A model generated the notes under the pieces. The model searched no databases and was not told the origin of the DNA. It worked only from the letters and a program-made list of their open reading frames with translations. DNA of 64,000 nt from DASRDU01 sp035560235 (GTDB lineage: Bacteria > Acidobacteriota > Blastocatellia > RBC074): NCBI GenBank assembly GCA_035560235.1, contig DATMAG010000089.1, positions 1 to 64,000 of the forward strand, given 5' to 3'. Every line of letters begins with the position of its first letter. Within the stretch, counting starts at the first letter, position 1. Shown one piece after another: positions 26,444-35,355 of this stretch. A program made the position numbers and the translations under genes.

Positions 26444-27517
26444 TTATTCAGCGATGCGCACGCTGCGGATAATGCGTTCGGCGTTGAGTGTTGCGGACTG
26501 AGGAGCGTCCTGGGAATAGAAAACCACGACGAGCAGGATGCCCTGCTGTGAGCGCGTGATGACAGCCTTGCCGAGAAAGTTCAGCGTCGTGGCAGTCTGC
26601 GGGTCGCGGAACAGCGCGTTCAGGTCAAGCCAGGTTCTGATCTGACCGCCCTCGTTTTCGACGCGGCGCGAGAGTTCATTGAGCGTCTGCGTGTCGGTGC
26701 CGGAACCCATGCTTTTGACAATCGTGTCCACGAGCAGCGTATTGTCGTATTTGTTCGGATCATTCGCGCCGGGCAGTCTGTTCCAGATCACGTTGAGAAA
26801 GGCCGCATCCTCTCTGGACTTGAACGAAGCTCCGCCGTCCACGTTCTGTGCCTGTTTTTCGGCCTCACTCCACGCCGCGCCTGTCCAGTAACTCGGATGC
26901 TCGAATGAATAGCCGATGGCAGGATCCTGAAAGATCAGAAAACCGGGATTGACCGGCCTGCGCGCACCTGCCGGTGCTGCCGGGTTGCCGACTTTCAGAG
27001 GTTTGTCGGGCGGCGCGGCGGCTGTCAGGTCACCTGTTGAGCCGCCTTTTTTTGTTGCCGGAGGATTGATCACTACCCGCTGACTGACTGCTGCCGGAAC
27101 AGGAGTCGGCGTTGGCGTCGCGCTGACTCTGGGCCTGGATGATGCGGTGTTTTCAGCGGTCACAGCTGCCGGTGTGGTCGGCGGCTGAAGGACGGCAGGC
27201 TTTGGGGGCGCTTCATACTCGGTGACGAAAAACTCCTGAGCGACGCCCTGCTGGCGCAGTTTCTCGCCGTTCGCCTGCGCTGCGGTCCGGCTGGCATAGC
27301 GCCCGACGCGCACGCGATAGCGAATTCCGGAACCCGGCACATTGCTTTTGATCCAGTAGGCATCAAGCCCTCTGGCCTTCAGCTGACTGACCAGTTCTTC
27401 GGCTTCGGGCTGCGAAGTGAAGGACGCGAGCTGCGTGGTAAAGGGCCGCTGCGCGAGTGCTGGAGCAAGCATCAGCAGCAGGAGACTGCCGCAAAGAATA
27501 AGACGTGCTGAATTCAT
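26444..27517 (-). CDS. Secreted SPOR-domain protein with C-terminal PsbP-like domain
   Basis: 357 residues. A signal peptide (about 1-22, ending ALAQ) is followed directly by a SPOR domain (about 25-95: F-T-T-Q-L-A-S-F, then R-Y-R-V-R-V-G-R-Y-A-S). SPOR domains bind denuded glycan strands of peptidoglycan. A long Pro/Thr/Ala linker (about 100-185) leads to a domain starting P-A-I-G-Y-S-F-E-H-P-S-Y-W, typical of PsbP/Mog1-like folds that open with a conserved Y-P-x-x-W-type stretch. SPOR usually sits at the C-terminus, and the N-terminal position here matches the protein at 50060-51838, with which the domain shares K-A-R-G-L-x-A-Y-W-I. The function is unknown. Confidence 0.85.
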   Translation of the reverse strand: MNSARLILCGSLLLLMLAPALAQRPFTTQLASFTSQPEAEELVSQLKARGLDAYWIKSNVPGSGIRYRVRVGRYASRTAAQANGEKLRQQGVAQEFFVTEYEAPPKPAVLQPPTTPAAVTAENTASSRPRVSATPTPTPVPAAVSQRVVINPPATKKGGSTGDLTAAAPPDKPLKVGNPAAPAGARRPVNPGFLIFQDPAIGYSFEHPSYWTGAAWSEAEKQAQNVDGGASFKSREDAAFLNVIWNRLPGANDPNKYDNTLLVDTIVKSMGSGTDTQTLNELSRRVENEGGQIRTWLDLNALFRDPQTATTLNFLGKAVITRSQQGILLVVVFYSQDAPQSATLNAERIIRSVRIAE

Positions 27518-27559
27518 ACCGCTTTCAACTGCAAGCTGAGGGGCTGATCCGGAGCGGCT

Positions 27560-28492
27560 TCAGCTTTCCACGCTCGTGGTGCGTAACCTCTCCGCAATAT
27601 CCTTGGCTGCGATGGCACCGTGTCCGACCGCCGTGGCTACGCTCAGACAGACAGGTCTGGTGACATCGCCCACAGCATACACCATTTTAACTGAAGTTCG
27701 CTGCCTCTGATCGGTTTTGATGTACCCGTCAGAATCAAGCTCGACCTGCCCGGCCAGGAATTCCGTTCCCGGCGCGATGCCGATCTGAATGACGACGCCC
27801 TCAGCCGGAACAGTTCTCACCGCGCGCGTTTCGGCGTCTTCGATGACCACGCCTGAAACCCGTTCCTGGTTCCCGATGATCTCTCTGACTTCAGCATTGC
27901 AGATCACTGAAATTCGTGGATGACTGAAGACTTCATCCATCCAGACGCGGCGAGCGCGGAATTGTGACGAGCGATGAATAAGCGTCACACGCGGGCAGAC
28001 CCGCGCCAGAATCAGGCTGTCATCAAAGGCCGAATCGCCGCCGCCGATGACGCAGACTTCGCGGCCCGCCAGCATCAGCTGATCGCGCGTGGCGCTGTCG
28101 CTGACGCCCCGGCCTCTGAACTCCTCTTCGCCTGCCACGCCGAGCCGTCGCCGCTGTGCGCCCGTGGCAATAATCAGCGCCTGCGCGCTGAACTGTCGCC
28201 CGTTGCAGCTGACCGTGCGCCCGGCCACGTTCACGCTTTCAATGTGACAGCCGGTCTGCCATTCAAGCTCGAACTGCCGCAGGTGATTTTCAAAGTGATC
28301 GCGCAGTTCGCGCCCGTTCCCGGGCAGCAGCCCCGGATAATCGGCAATCGGATGATGCATCATCAGCATCTGCCCGCCGAGTTCCGGGGCTTGTTCAAGC
28401 AGCAGTCCGCTCAGGTTGAGCGAACGGCACCAGAGCAGGGAACTGATTCCCGCCGGCCCGCCGCCGAGAATGATTACATCGTAATCGGGCAT
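27560..28492 (-). CDS. NAD(P)/FAD-dependent oxidoreductase of thioredoxin-reductase fold, lacking the CxxC redox pair
   Basis: 310 residues from ATG 28492 (MPDYDVIILGGGPAG). The start is chosen because the FAD-binding G-G-G-P-A-G must be near the N-terminus. The NADPH loop reads C-V-I-G-G-G-D-S-A, and the late FAD motif reads Y-A-V-G-D-V-T. Where thioredoxin reductase has C-A-T-C this protein reads D-S-A-T-R-D, so both redox cysteines are gone. It cannot reduce thioredoxin by the normal route. Relatives of this type serve as ferredoxin/flavodoxin-NADP reductases or reduce other disulfide partners. It ends 42 bases upstream of the SPOR gene, on the same strand. Confidence 0.9.
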   Translation of the reverse strand: MPDYDVIILGGGPAGISSLLWCRSLNLSGLLLEQAPELGGQMLMMHHPIADYPGLLPGNGRELRDHFENHLRQFELEWQTGCHIESVNVAGRTVSCNGRQFSAQALIIATGAQRRRLGVAGEEEFRGRGVSDSATRDQLMLAGREVCVIGGGDSAFDDSLILARVCPRVTLIHRSSQFRARRVWMDEVFSHPRISVICNAEVREIIGNQERVSGVVIEDAETRAVRTVPAEGVVIQIGIAPGTEFLAGQVELDSDGYIKTDQRQRTSVKMVYAVGDVTRPVCLSVATAVGHGAIAAKDIAERLRTTSVES

Positions 28493-28523
28493 AGCACTCT
28501 GCTTCAGTGGAACTGTCTGTCTG

Positions 28524-30686
28524 TTATTCCACTTCGTACAACCTGATCGGCTTGTCCTGAAGATATTTGTCAAACCAGTTCAGGATGTGCTGCAGACGCT
28601 CGACGCGGTGCCAGGGCGCGCCGGAACGTGACAGCTCGTGCGATTCGTTCGGGAAGCGCACCATCACGGTCGGAATCTTTCGGTACTTCAGGGCGCGGAA
28701 CATCACTTCGCCGCCTTCGTTCGGCGGCGTGCGCCAGTCGGCTTCGCCTTCAATGAACATCATCGGTGTGGTGACGTTTTTGACGTAAGTGATCGGTGAG
28801 CGTTTGACGAAATCATCCGGGTCTTCCCACGGCGCGGCGCGAAACCACGTCGGCGTGAAGAGCGTGAAATCAGCCGTGTACCAGAATCCGGCCCAGTCCG
28901 CGATTGAGCGCTGCGAGACTGCCGCCGCGAAGCGCTGCGTGTGGCCGACAGTCCAGTTGGTCAGCACGCCGCCGCCGCTGCCGCCCGTCACGCCCATCTT
29001 CTTTTCGTCAATGTAGCCGCGCTTCAAAACCTCATCCACTCCGGCCATCAGGTCCTTGTAATCATCGCCCGGATAGTTGTACTGAATGATGTTGCCGAAA
29101 TCCTGCCCGTAGGAAGTCGAGCCGCGCGGATTGGTGTAGAGCACCACATAACCTTTCGCCGCCATCCACTGAAATTCGTGCGTGAAGGTGAAACCGTAAG
29201 CCGAATGCGGCCCGCCGTGAATTTCCAGAATGAACGGATATTTTTTTGACGGGTCAAAATTCGGCGGTTTCTGAATCCAGCCCTGAATCTTTTTGCCGTC
29301 AAAGCTGGTGTACCAGATCTCTTCAGGGTGCGTCAGGTTGAGTTGCGAAAAGAGTTCTTCGTTGACGTTCGTCAACTGCTTCGTCTGACCTGACGCAGTG
29401 TCGAGCAGAAACAGATCGCCAATATTGACCGAAGTCGAAATCAGCAGCGCCATCTTTGACACGTCAGGCGTCGCTGAATAAGCCTGCACTTCGTGATCGC
29501 CTCTGGTCAGCGGTTCGACTTTGCCGGTCGCGGCATCAATGCGCTTGAGATTGGCGCGTCCGTGTTCGGCCACGTTGACGTAAAGGTAGCGGTCATCTTT
29601 GCTCCACAGCACGCCGCCGGGACTGCCGCCACGCGGGGCGCGCTGATCGCCGCCGATGCCGCCGCCAATGTCGAAGTCATAATTCGCCGTCAGGTTCTTT
29701 GGTGTTGCGCCCGCTTCGTTGCTGACGACGAACAGATCAGGCTGTGTGTAGGACTGCACGGGCCTGTGCGCGACCGAGCCGCCAAAGGCGATCCGTTTGC
29801 CGTCATTGCTGAAGGTGTAATCGCGCATGCCGCCATCGAAACTCAGAATCTTTTTTTCATCGCTGCCATCGGGCGCGACTGAATAAAGATCGGTGTGCGG
29901 CGGGTTGTAATATGGCTCAAGCGTGCGGTTGGCGACAAAATAAAGCCGCGCGCCATCGGGCGACCACGAGACATTGCCTTCGTCAAAACTGCCTTTGGTG
30001 ATCTGCTTCGGCTTCGGCATTTCGCCGGGCACTGCTGGCACGCTGACCGTCCAGATGTGCGCCTTGAATTTCGGATTGATGTAGCCGGGGCCGTTCGAGC
30101 GATAGGTCGCTTTGGTAATGACGCGCACATCGCTCGTCCGTTCGGGCGGTTTCTCCTTCACCTCGCCGCCTTCGGTCATGGCCCTGTCCTTTTTGATCTC
30201 TTCGGAACTCACAAAAGCAATCGTCCTGCCGTCCGGCGACCATTCAAACCCGGCAGCGCCGCGCGGCATATCGGTCAGCGGCTGCGCCTCGCCGCCATCG
30301 AAGGTGAGCAGGTAAATCTGCGGCGGCTGCGGGCGGCCCTCACGTTCAGCCGAGCGAATGAAGGCGAGCGTTCTGCCATCGGGTGACCAGCGCGGATTTG
30401 TGTCACGCGGCCCGGCGGTCAGTTGTCGCGGCGCGCCGCCTGTGGTCGGCACAATCCAGAGCGCGGAATCGTAACGATCAGCCTTCTGATTCACCCACAC
30501 GCGCACAAAAGCAACGCGCGAACCATCGGGCGCAATCTGCGGATCAGCGACCCAGACAAATTTGAATAAATCCATCTCGGTAATCAGCCGTTTGTCTGCG
30601 GCGCGCGATGCCGACAGCGGCAGACCCGGCGCAATGACCAGCAGCAGTGCCAGCCAGACACTGAGACGACGTGAAATGCGATGCAT
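28524..30686 (-). CDS. Secreted S9-family prolyl oligopeptidase-type peptidase
   Basis: 720 residues with a signal peptide (about 1-30) and a GGAG ribosome site eight bases before the ATG. The N-terminal part is a WD40-like propeller with repeated W-S-P-D-G motifs (TolB-type, about 40-400). The C-terminal alpha/beta-hydrolase domain has the catalytic Ser570 in G-G-S-G-G-G, Asp650 in G-E-A-D-W-R-T-P and His683 in N-E-S-H-E-L-S. It resembles acylaminoacyl-peptidase/DPP-type enzymes that remove N-terminal dipeptides or acylated residues from peptides in the periplasm. It may share a transcript with the downstream flavoprotein gene (31 bases apart), although their functions have no obvious link. 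Confidence 0.92.
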   Translation of the reverse strand: MHRISRRLSVWLALLLVIAPGLPLSASRAADKRLITEMDLFKFVWVADPQIAPDGSRVAFVRVWVNQKADRYDSALWIVPTTGGAPRQLTAGPRDTNPRWSPDGRTLAFIRSAEREGRPQPPQIYLLTFDGGEAQPLTDMPRGAAGFEWSPDGRTIAFVSSEEIKKDRAMTEGGEVKEKPPERTSDVRVITKATYRSNGPGYINPKFKAHIWTVSVPAVPGEMPKPKQITKGSFDEGNVSWSPDGARLYFVANRTLEPYYNPPHTDLYSVAPDGSDEKKILSFDGGMRDYTFSNDGKRIAFGGSVAHRPVQSYTQPDLFVVSNEAGATPKNLTANYDFDIGGGIGGDQRAPRGGSPGGVLWSKDDRYLYVNVAEHGRANLKRIDAATGKVEPLTRGDHEVQAYSATPDVSKMALLISTSVNIGDLFLLDTASGQTKQLTNVNEELFSQLNLTHPEEIWYTSFDGKKIQGWIQKPPNFDPSKKYPFILEIHGGPHSAYGFTFTHEFQWMAAKGYVVLYTNPRGSTSYGQDFGNIIQYNYPGDDYKDLMAGVDEVLKRGYIDEKKMGVTGGSGGGVLTNWTVGHTQRFAAAVSQRSIADWAGFWYTADFTLFTPTWFRAAPWEDPDDFVKRSPITYVKNVTTPMMFIEGEADWRTPPNEGGEVMFRALKYRKIPTVMVRFPNESHELSRSGAPWHRVERLQHILNWFDKYLQDKPIRLYEVE

Positions 30687-30803
30687 GACGATGCTCCTTG
30701 TGAAGTGACGATCCTGTTTATTGAGCTTAATTGAATCTTCGGTGACGGGTCAGGCGACGGGCGCAGTGTAGCATTCAGGGCCGGGCTTCGTTAAGCGGAC
30801 ACT

Positions 30804-31019
30804 GGTCATTACGCCAGGGGCAGTGCATTGTCTCTGTGGAGCGCAGGCAGCCTGCCTGCCAGAGACCAGGGGCTTTTTTCCGCAAGCCATGCAGGCTCGC
30901 TGGGCAAGCAACTGCACAAGCAGAAAGATGCTCTTCGACCAGGGGCTTCTTACCGCAAGCCATGCAGGCAGGCTGCCTGCGCTCCAGCGAGACATTGAAT
31001 TGCCCCCGGGTCATTACGC
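30804..31019. repeat. Composite repeat element: 22-base perfect terminal inverted repeats inside an 11-base direct repeat
   Basis: The arms 30838-30859 (GGAGCGCAGGCAGCCTGCC and three more bases) and 30964-30985 are exact reverse complements over 22 bases, and similarity extends outward over a further 20 bases. Inside are two direct 32-base copies (30864-30895 and 30937-30968, core CCGCAAGCCATGCAGG) with two differences. Outside, GGTCATTACGC occurs at 30804-30814 and 31009-31019, as a target duplication would. No gene lies inside. It occupies most of the 419-base gap between the S9 peptidase and the VWFA gene. Confidence 0.82.
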
Positions 31020-31038
31020 TGACCTGTTACCCGGCCTT

Positions 31039-31078
31039 CTTCCTCTCTGTGTGAGCTGGGTTTCACACAGAGAGGAAG
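31039..31078. terminator. Strong hairpin downstream of the VWFA gene
   Basis: A perfect 16-base stem (31039-31054 with 31063-31078, arm CTTCCTCTCTGTGTGA) has an eight-base loop and lies 27 bases beyond the stop of the VWFA gene on the minus strand. No U-tract follows in either direction, so its role as a terminator is likely but unproven. Confidence 0.6.
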
Positions 31079-31105
31079 ATCATTATCTGCGATCCATTCC
31101 GGTTG

Positions 31106-32260
31106 TTACTGCTGCGCTTTGAACTGACGGCTTTCGGCATCAGCGGCGTGTTCACCAGCGGCGCGATAACCATCACGCGCACGCACGATCAGACCGGGCT
31201 GTGTGGTCTGCACTTTGACGCGGCGGTAAGAACCGTCGCGCCGCGTGTTGGTCGGGTAGTAACTGAGCGTGTACTGATGGCGCAGTTCTTCGGCAATCTG
31301 TGAAAACGCCTGCGACAGATTGCTGAGCGTTTCGGCGTGATAGAGCCGCGCCCCGCTGCGTTCGGCCAGATCGCGCAGGTACTGCGCAGCGCGGGCGTAA
31401 TCAGCGTGCGACGTGCCGCGCGGCCCCTGATAATTCATCATTCCATCAAATGGCCAGCGCCTGCCGCGACCACCGCCCGGAAAGCGCGGAAAACGCGGGC
31501 CGGGCCACATAATCGGCGGCGGATCGTTGCGCCTGCGCCGCCAGACCGGATCAGCCACGCTGCCTTCGGTATTGTATTCAATCGGGTAGACCAGCACGCC
31601 CGATTCCTCGACGCGGTCAATGGTGCTGCGGGCGCTCGCCAGGCGGCTGTCAGTGTCAACGCCGTCCGTAAAAAGCACGACCGCCTTGCGCCCTGACACT
31701 CGCCTGAGCCGTTCGGTAATCACCAGGTCAACCGCATCGTAAAGCCTGGTCGAGCCGCCGGTGCGCGTGCCGTAAATCGCCCGCCTGAGCTGATTGCGGT
31801 CGCTGGTGAACTCGGAATCAATGTAGACATCGCTGTCAAACGAAACGACCATGACGCGATCCTGCGGATGCAGCTCTTCGACAAAGGCGACGGCAGCCTG
31901 CTGAATATCCTCGATTCTGAAGCGGGTGCTGCGCGAAGTGTCGAGCAGCAGCACGACACTGAACGGCGCTTCGACCGAGGCAAAATCGCTGATCTCCTGT
32001 TCGACGCCATCCTCAAACAGCCGAAAGTCGCGCTTCGTCAGATGCGGAATGAATTTGCCATCCCGATCAATCACGCTCACCGGAATAGTGACGAGCGTCG
32101 TGTCAATCCTGATGGTTTCGTTTTCTGAGGAAGGTTCAGCGCCGGGCGGTTTCGGCTTCTGTTTATCGGCTGGCGGGTTCGACTGCGCGGAAACTGAGGA
32201 CAGCATTCCGGCCAGTAACAGCAGCAGCGCAACTGTCACAACAGGCACAGGGCTTTTCAT
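31106..32260 (-). CDS. VWFA-related secreted protein (acidobacterial type)
   Basis: 384 residues from ATG 32260, set by a GGAGTG ribosome site; longer upstream frames are ignored. A signal peptide (about 1-26, ending SVSAQ) precedes a short beta domain with V-S-V-I-D-R-D-G-K, T-K-R-D-F-R-L-F-E-D-G. This pair is typical of the VWFA-related family abundant in Acidobacteria. The von Willebrand A domain (about 100-330) has an intact metal site D-T-S-R-S-T and F-T-D-G-V-D-T. A Pro/Gly/Arg-rich loop (about 235-265) interrupts it. The protein is presumably periplasmic or surface-located and binds a partner through its metal site. The family's partner is not known to me. Confidence 0.92.
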   Translation of the reverse strand: MKSPVPVVTVALLLLLAGMLSSVSAQSNPPADKQKPKPPGAEPSSENETIRIDTTLVTIPVSVIDRDGKFIPHLTKRDFRLFEDGVEQEISDFASVEAPFSVVLLLDTSRSTRFRIEDIQQAAVAFVEELHPQDRVMVVSFDSDVYIDSEFTSDRNQLRRAIYGTRTGGSTRLYDAVDLVITERLRRVSGRKAVVLFTDGVDTDSRLASARSTIDRVEESGVLVYPIEYNTEGSVADPVWRRRRNDPPPIMWPGPRFPRFPGGGRGRRWPFDGMMNYQGPRGTSHADYARAAQYLRDLAERSGARLYHAETLSNLSQAFSQIAEELRHQYTLSYYPTNTRRDGSYRRVKVQTTQPGLIVRARDGYRAAGEHAADAESRQFKAQQ

Positions 32261-32450
32261 GGAACACTCCTTACGACTGGCCAGGCGGGCGCAATCAGCT
32301 TCAGCAACCTGAAACAACAGCGTGATGCAGCCTGGAAAAGTGATGATCGGGCCGTAAGGGGAACGGCAACGCCGAAATTATAGACTGAAAAACTGCGCGT
32401 GAAAAACCGGTGGTCAAAACCGCGTGAACTTGTGCGATTACGCCGCTGAT

Positions 32451-32516
32451 TGCTGAATCCTGAAACCTGATGCCAGCATACATCAGGCATCAGGTTTCAG
32501 GATTCAGGATTCAGCA
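32451..32516. repeat. Inverted repeat CTGAATCCTGAAACCTGATG, likely terminator for the efflux row
   Basis: The arm 32451-32474 pairs with 32486-32516 (GGCATCAGGTTTCAGGATTCA), and the right side has an extra seven-base GGATTCA copy. It begins about 12 bases after the TolC stop on the minus strand, so it can form a hairpin there. The repeat unit looks like another short interspersed family. Confidence 0.7.
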
Positions 32517-32527
32517 ATTCCGGTCTG

Positions 32528-34207
32528 TTATTTCCTGACCTGCACGTTATTGCTTGAAAGCGTGGTTGACATGACGCGCTGCAGTTCGGCGGTCGCTTTG
32601 TTGTAATCGGTCAGGGCGCGCACTTCGCGGCCACGCGCGGCGATCAGCGCATTCTGACGGTCAAGCACGAAGAAGTTGGTTGACTGTCCGGCCTCGAACT
32701 TGCGCTCCTCGCTTTGCAGTTGCAGTTCGGCGTTGACGCGCGAATTTTTGGCGGCTTCGACGCGGCGGGCGGCAGTAATGACCGATTGCAGCGCGTTGCG
32801 GACTTCGACTTCGACCTGCTGCTGAATCTTCTGCTGCTGCGCTTCGATCTGACGGCCTTCAGCGAGCGCGTGGCCGAGATTGCCGAGCGCCGTGCGGTTG
32901 CGCAGCGGCAGGTTGATGTTCAGGCCGAAACGATAAGTGCGAAATTCGTTCTTGAAGAGATTGCCCAGGCTTTGCCAGTACCCGCCGATGAATGAATCGG
33001 AAATCGCGCTGCTCGTGGCGCCCTGAAGCGGCGGCAGGCCGGCTTTGACCGAGAGTTCGTTGACGCGCACAAAGAGATCAGCAAAGAGGTTGGTCTGGCC
33101 CGGCGTCTGCGGGCGCTGGCTGCCCGCGAGTCCCGCCGTGCCGTAAGTCGCAAAGAAATCAACCTGGGGTTTGGTCTGATTGCGGAAGAAATCAACGTCC
33201 ACTTTGTTGACATCGCCGCGCAATCGCAACTGTTCAAGTTCGGGGCGATTCTGAAAGGCCAGTCTGACGGCGTCCTGAAGCGGCAGCATCTCGCCGGTTG
33301 AAACCTGCGGCTGTTCGACCGGGTCGAGTTCCGCGTTCCACATTTCGCTGTTTGATGGTTGCAGCATCAGATTCTTGAGCGCATTTTCAGCGCGCTGCAC
33401 GCCTTCAATCGCGGCTTCAAGTTCATCGGTGCGGCGTTCGACTTCGACGCGGGTTGAGATCACATCAGCCGGTGCGAGCGTGCCCGCGTCAACGAGCCGC
33501 TGGTTGCGCGCAAGCTGCGTTTTGCCGATCTCCAGCGATTCGCGTTTGATTTCGTAATCGCGGCGCGCAAAGACCAGATCCCAGTAAGCGCGCTGCACCT
33601 GCGTGATGATTTCAATGGCGCGCTGCCGAAACTGGCTGTCAGACAGGTCGAGCCGTTTTTTCGCAATCGTGATCTGACGGCGGCCCTGATCCATCTGTCG
33701 GTTGCGAAAGAGCGGCTGCGTGAAGGTCAGATTGAAATTGTTGCGGAACTGCGGATTGAGCGTATTGAACGTGTTCTGGTCGGTCGCGCGGTTGGTGTCG
33801 TAAGAACCCTGCACGCTCGAACCCTGCCAGGGCAGGCGCTGAAACAAGGCGGTCGAATTTGACAGGCTCGTGGTGAGCGGCCCGCCCGCCAGCGTGTTGG
33901 TTTGCGGCGTATTGCGCCGTTCATAGAAAAAGCTGCTCGTCAGCGTCGGATCGTACCAGCCCCGTGCGGCGCGCAGATCGGCTTCGTTCATCTGCACGTT
34001 GGCGCGTTCGATTTCAAGATCGCGGTTGTTCTCAAGCGCCTGCGTGATGGCATCGCGCAGCGTCAGCGAAACTTTCTGACCCGGACTGACTCCGACGCGG
34101 GTTTGGGTGACCGGAGCAGGCTGCTCAGTCGTCTGCGCTGAGGCCGTCTGCGCGATCAGCAGCCCCGCCAGGAGGGCAAATAAAAACAGGTGTCTGAAGT
34201 TCTTCAT
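32528..34207 (-). CDS. TolC-family outer-membrane efflux protein
   Basis: 559 residues with a signal peptide (about 1-24, ending TASAQ). Two halves of the OEP (TolC) repeat are visible: S-L-T-L-R-D-A-I-T-Q-A-L-E-N-N-R-D-L near residue 47 and D-A-V-R-L-A-F-Q-N-R-P-E-L near 305. Long coiled-coil helices rich in E, A, R and Q follow each. The family forms trimeric channels across the outer membrane that dock onto RND pumps. It is the last gene of the minus-strand efflux row, after an EamA transporter and an aldo/keto reductase, and provides the outer-membrane part of the pump at 36273-39458. Confidence 0.93.
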   Translation of the reverse strand: MKNFRHLFLFALLAGLLIAQTASAQTTEQPAPVTQTRVGVSPGQKVSLTLRDAITQALENNRDLEIERANVQMNEADLRAARGWYDPTLTSSFFYERRNTPQTNTLAGGPLTTSLSNSTALFQRLPWQGSSVQGSYDTNRATDQNTFNTLNPQFRNNFNLTFTQPLFRNRQMDQGRRQITIAKKRLDLSDSQFRQRAIEIITQVQRAYWDLVFARRDYEIKRESLEIGKTQLARNQRLVDAGTLAPADVISTRVEVERRTDELEAAIEGVQRAENALKNLMLQPSNSEMWNAELDPVEQPQVSTGEMLPLQDAVRLAFQNRPELEQLRLRGDVNKVDVDFFRNQTKPQVDFFATYGTAGLAGSQRPQTPGQTNLFADLFVRVNELSVKAGLPPLQGATSSAISDSFIGGYWQSLGNLFKNEFRTYRFGLNINLPLRNRTALGNLGHALAEGRQIEAQQQKIQQQVEVEVRNALQSVITAARRVEAAKNSRVNAELQLQSEERKFEAGQSTNFFVLDRQNALIAARGREVRALTDYNKATAELQRVMSTTLSSNNVQVRK

Positions 34208-34293
34208 AAATTCACGTTCTGTGTGTCAGCGATCAGACTGCTGTCCGGCTGAATCCTGTGGCCTGATTCCTGAAACGATTCAGCAGGCCGCAG

Positions 34294-35322
34294 TCACCGC
34301 CGACTGGCATTCTGTCGTTCGACCATCCACTGCGGATAAAGTTTCGGCGGCGCGGTGGTGGCTGAAAGTTGTTCGAGTTCTTCAGCCGTAAGCTGCACGT
34401 CAACGGCTTTCAGATTGTCCTCAAGCTGCGACATTTTGTTCGCGCCGATGATGACCGAAGTCACGCCCGGCTGATGCAGCAGCCACGCCAGCGCGACCTG
34501 CGCGATGCTTGCGTTCCTTGCCTTCGCTACCGTATCGAGCGCGTCAACGGCGTCGTAAGCGCGGGCGTCAATCGGCGGAAAATCGAACCCGGTGCGCCGC
34601 GCGCCTTCGGGCGCACTGGCATCGCGGCGATACTTGCCGGTCAGAAAGCCGCCCGAAAGCGGCGACCAGGGCAGCACGCCCAGGCCTTCTTCGCGGCACA
34701 GCGGCAGCAGCTCGTGTTCGAGGTCGCGCCCGACCAGCGAGTAATAGGCCTGAAGCGAAACGAACCTTTCCCAGCCGCGCTCGCCCGCCATCGTCTGCGC
34801 TTTGGCAATGTGCCGCGCCATCCAGTTTGAAACGCCGAGATAACGCACCTTGCCCTGCCGCACCAGGTCGTCAAAAGCCCGCAGCGTCTCTTCAATCGGC
34901 GTCAGCGTGTCGAAGCCGTGCGCCTGGTAAAGATCAATGTAATCGGTGTCGAGCCGCTTCAGGCTGGCTTCGCAGGAAGCGATGATGTGCTTGCGCGACA
35001 GCCCGCGATTATTGAAATCGCCTTCGCCCTTCCACGCCGCTTCGCTCATCGGCGCGAAAACCTTGGTGGCAATGATGACCGAATCACGCGAACTGCCCGA
35101 ATTTTTCAGAGCGCGCCCGGTGACTTCTTCGGACTGCCCGAACGAATAGACATTCGCCGTGTCGAAGAAGTTGATGCCCGCGTCAATCGCCCGCCGGACC
35201 ATTTCATCCGCGCCCGCCTGATCAACGGTGGCGATGTTGAAGAAGCCTGAGCCAAAGGTCATCGTGCCCAGACACAACTCTGAAACTCTCAATCCTGTTC
35301 GACCAAGCAATCGGTAATTCAT
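34294..35322 (-). CDS. Aldo/keto reductase
   Basis: 342 residues, the usual length of the family. The catalytic residues are visible in order: Asp and Tyr in F-F-D-T-A-N-V-Y, Lys in I-I-A-T-K-V-F and His in L-Y-Q-A-H-G-F-D. The NADPH-binding C-terminal part (S-V-I-I-G-A-N-K-M) is present. It reduces carbonyl groups with NADPH in known members, and the natural substrate is not evident. It lies in the same direction as the efflux genes, 33 bases after the EamA stop and 86 bases before TolC. It may detoxify compounds related to those exported. Confidence 0.92.
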   Translation of the reverse strand: MNYRLLGRTGLRVSELCLGTMTFGSGFFNIATVDQAGADEMVRRAIDAGINFFDTANVYSFGQSEEVTGRALKNSGSSRDSVIIATKVFAPMSEAAWKGEGDFNNRGLSRKHIIASCEASLKRLDTDYIDLYQAHGFDTLTPIEETLRAFDDLVRQGKVRYLGVSNWMARHIAKAQTMAGERGWERFVSLQAYYSLVGRDLEHELLPLCREEGLGVLPWSPLSGGFLTGKYRRDASAPEGARRTGFDFPPIDARAYDAVDALDTVAKARNASIAQVALAWLLHQPGVTSVIIGANKMSQLEDNLKAVDVQLTAEELEQLSATTAPPKLYPQWMVERQNASRR

Positions 35323-35355
35323 CGCATTCTTTCTCCTGAATATGGGTGAACTGTT

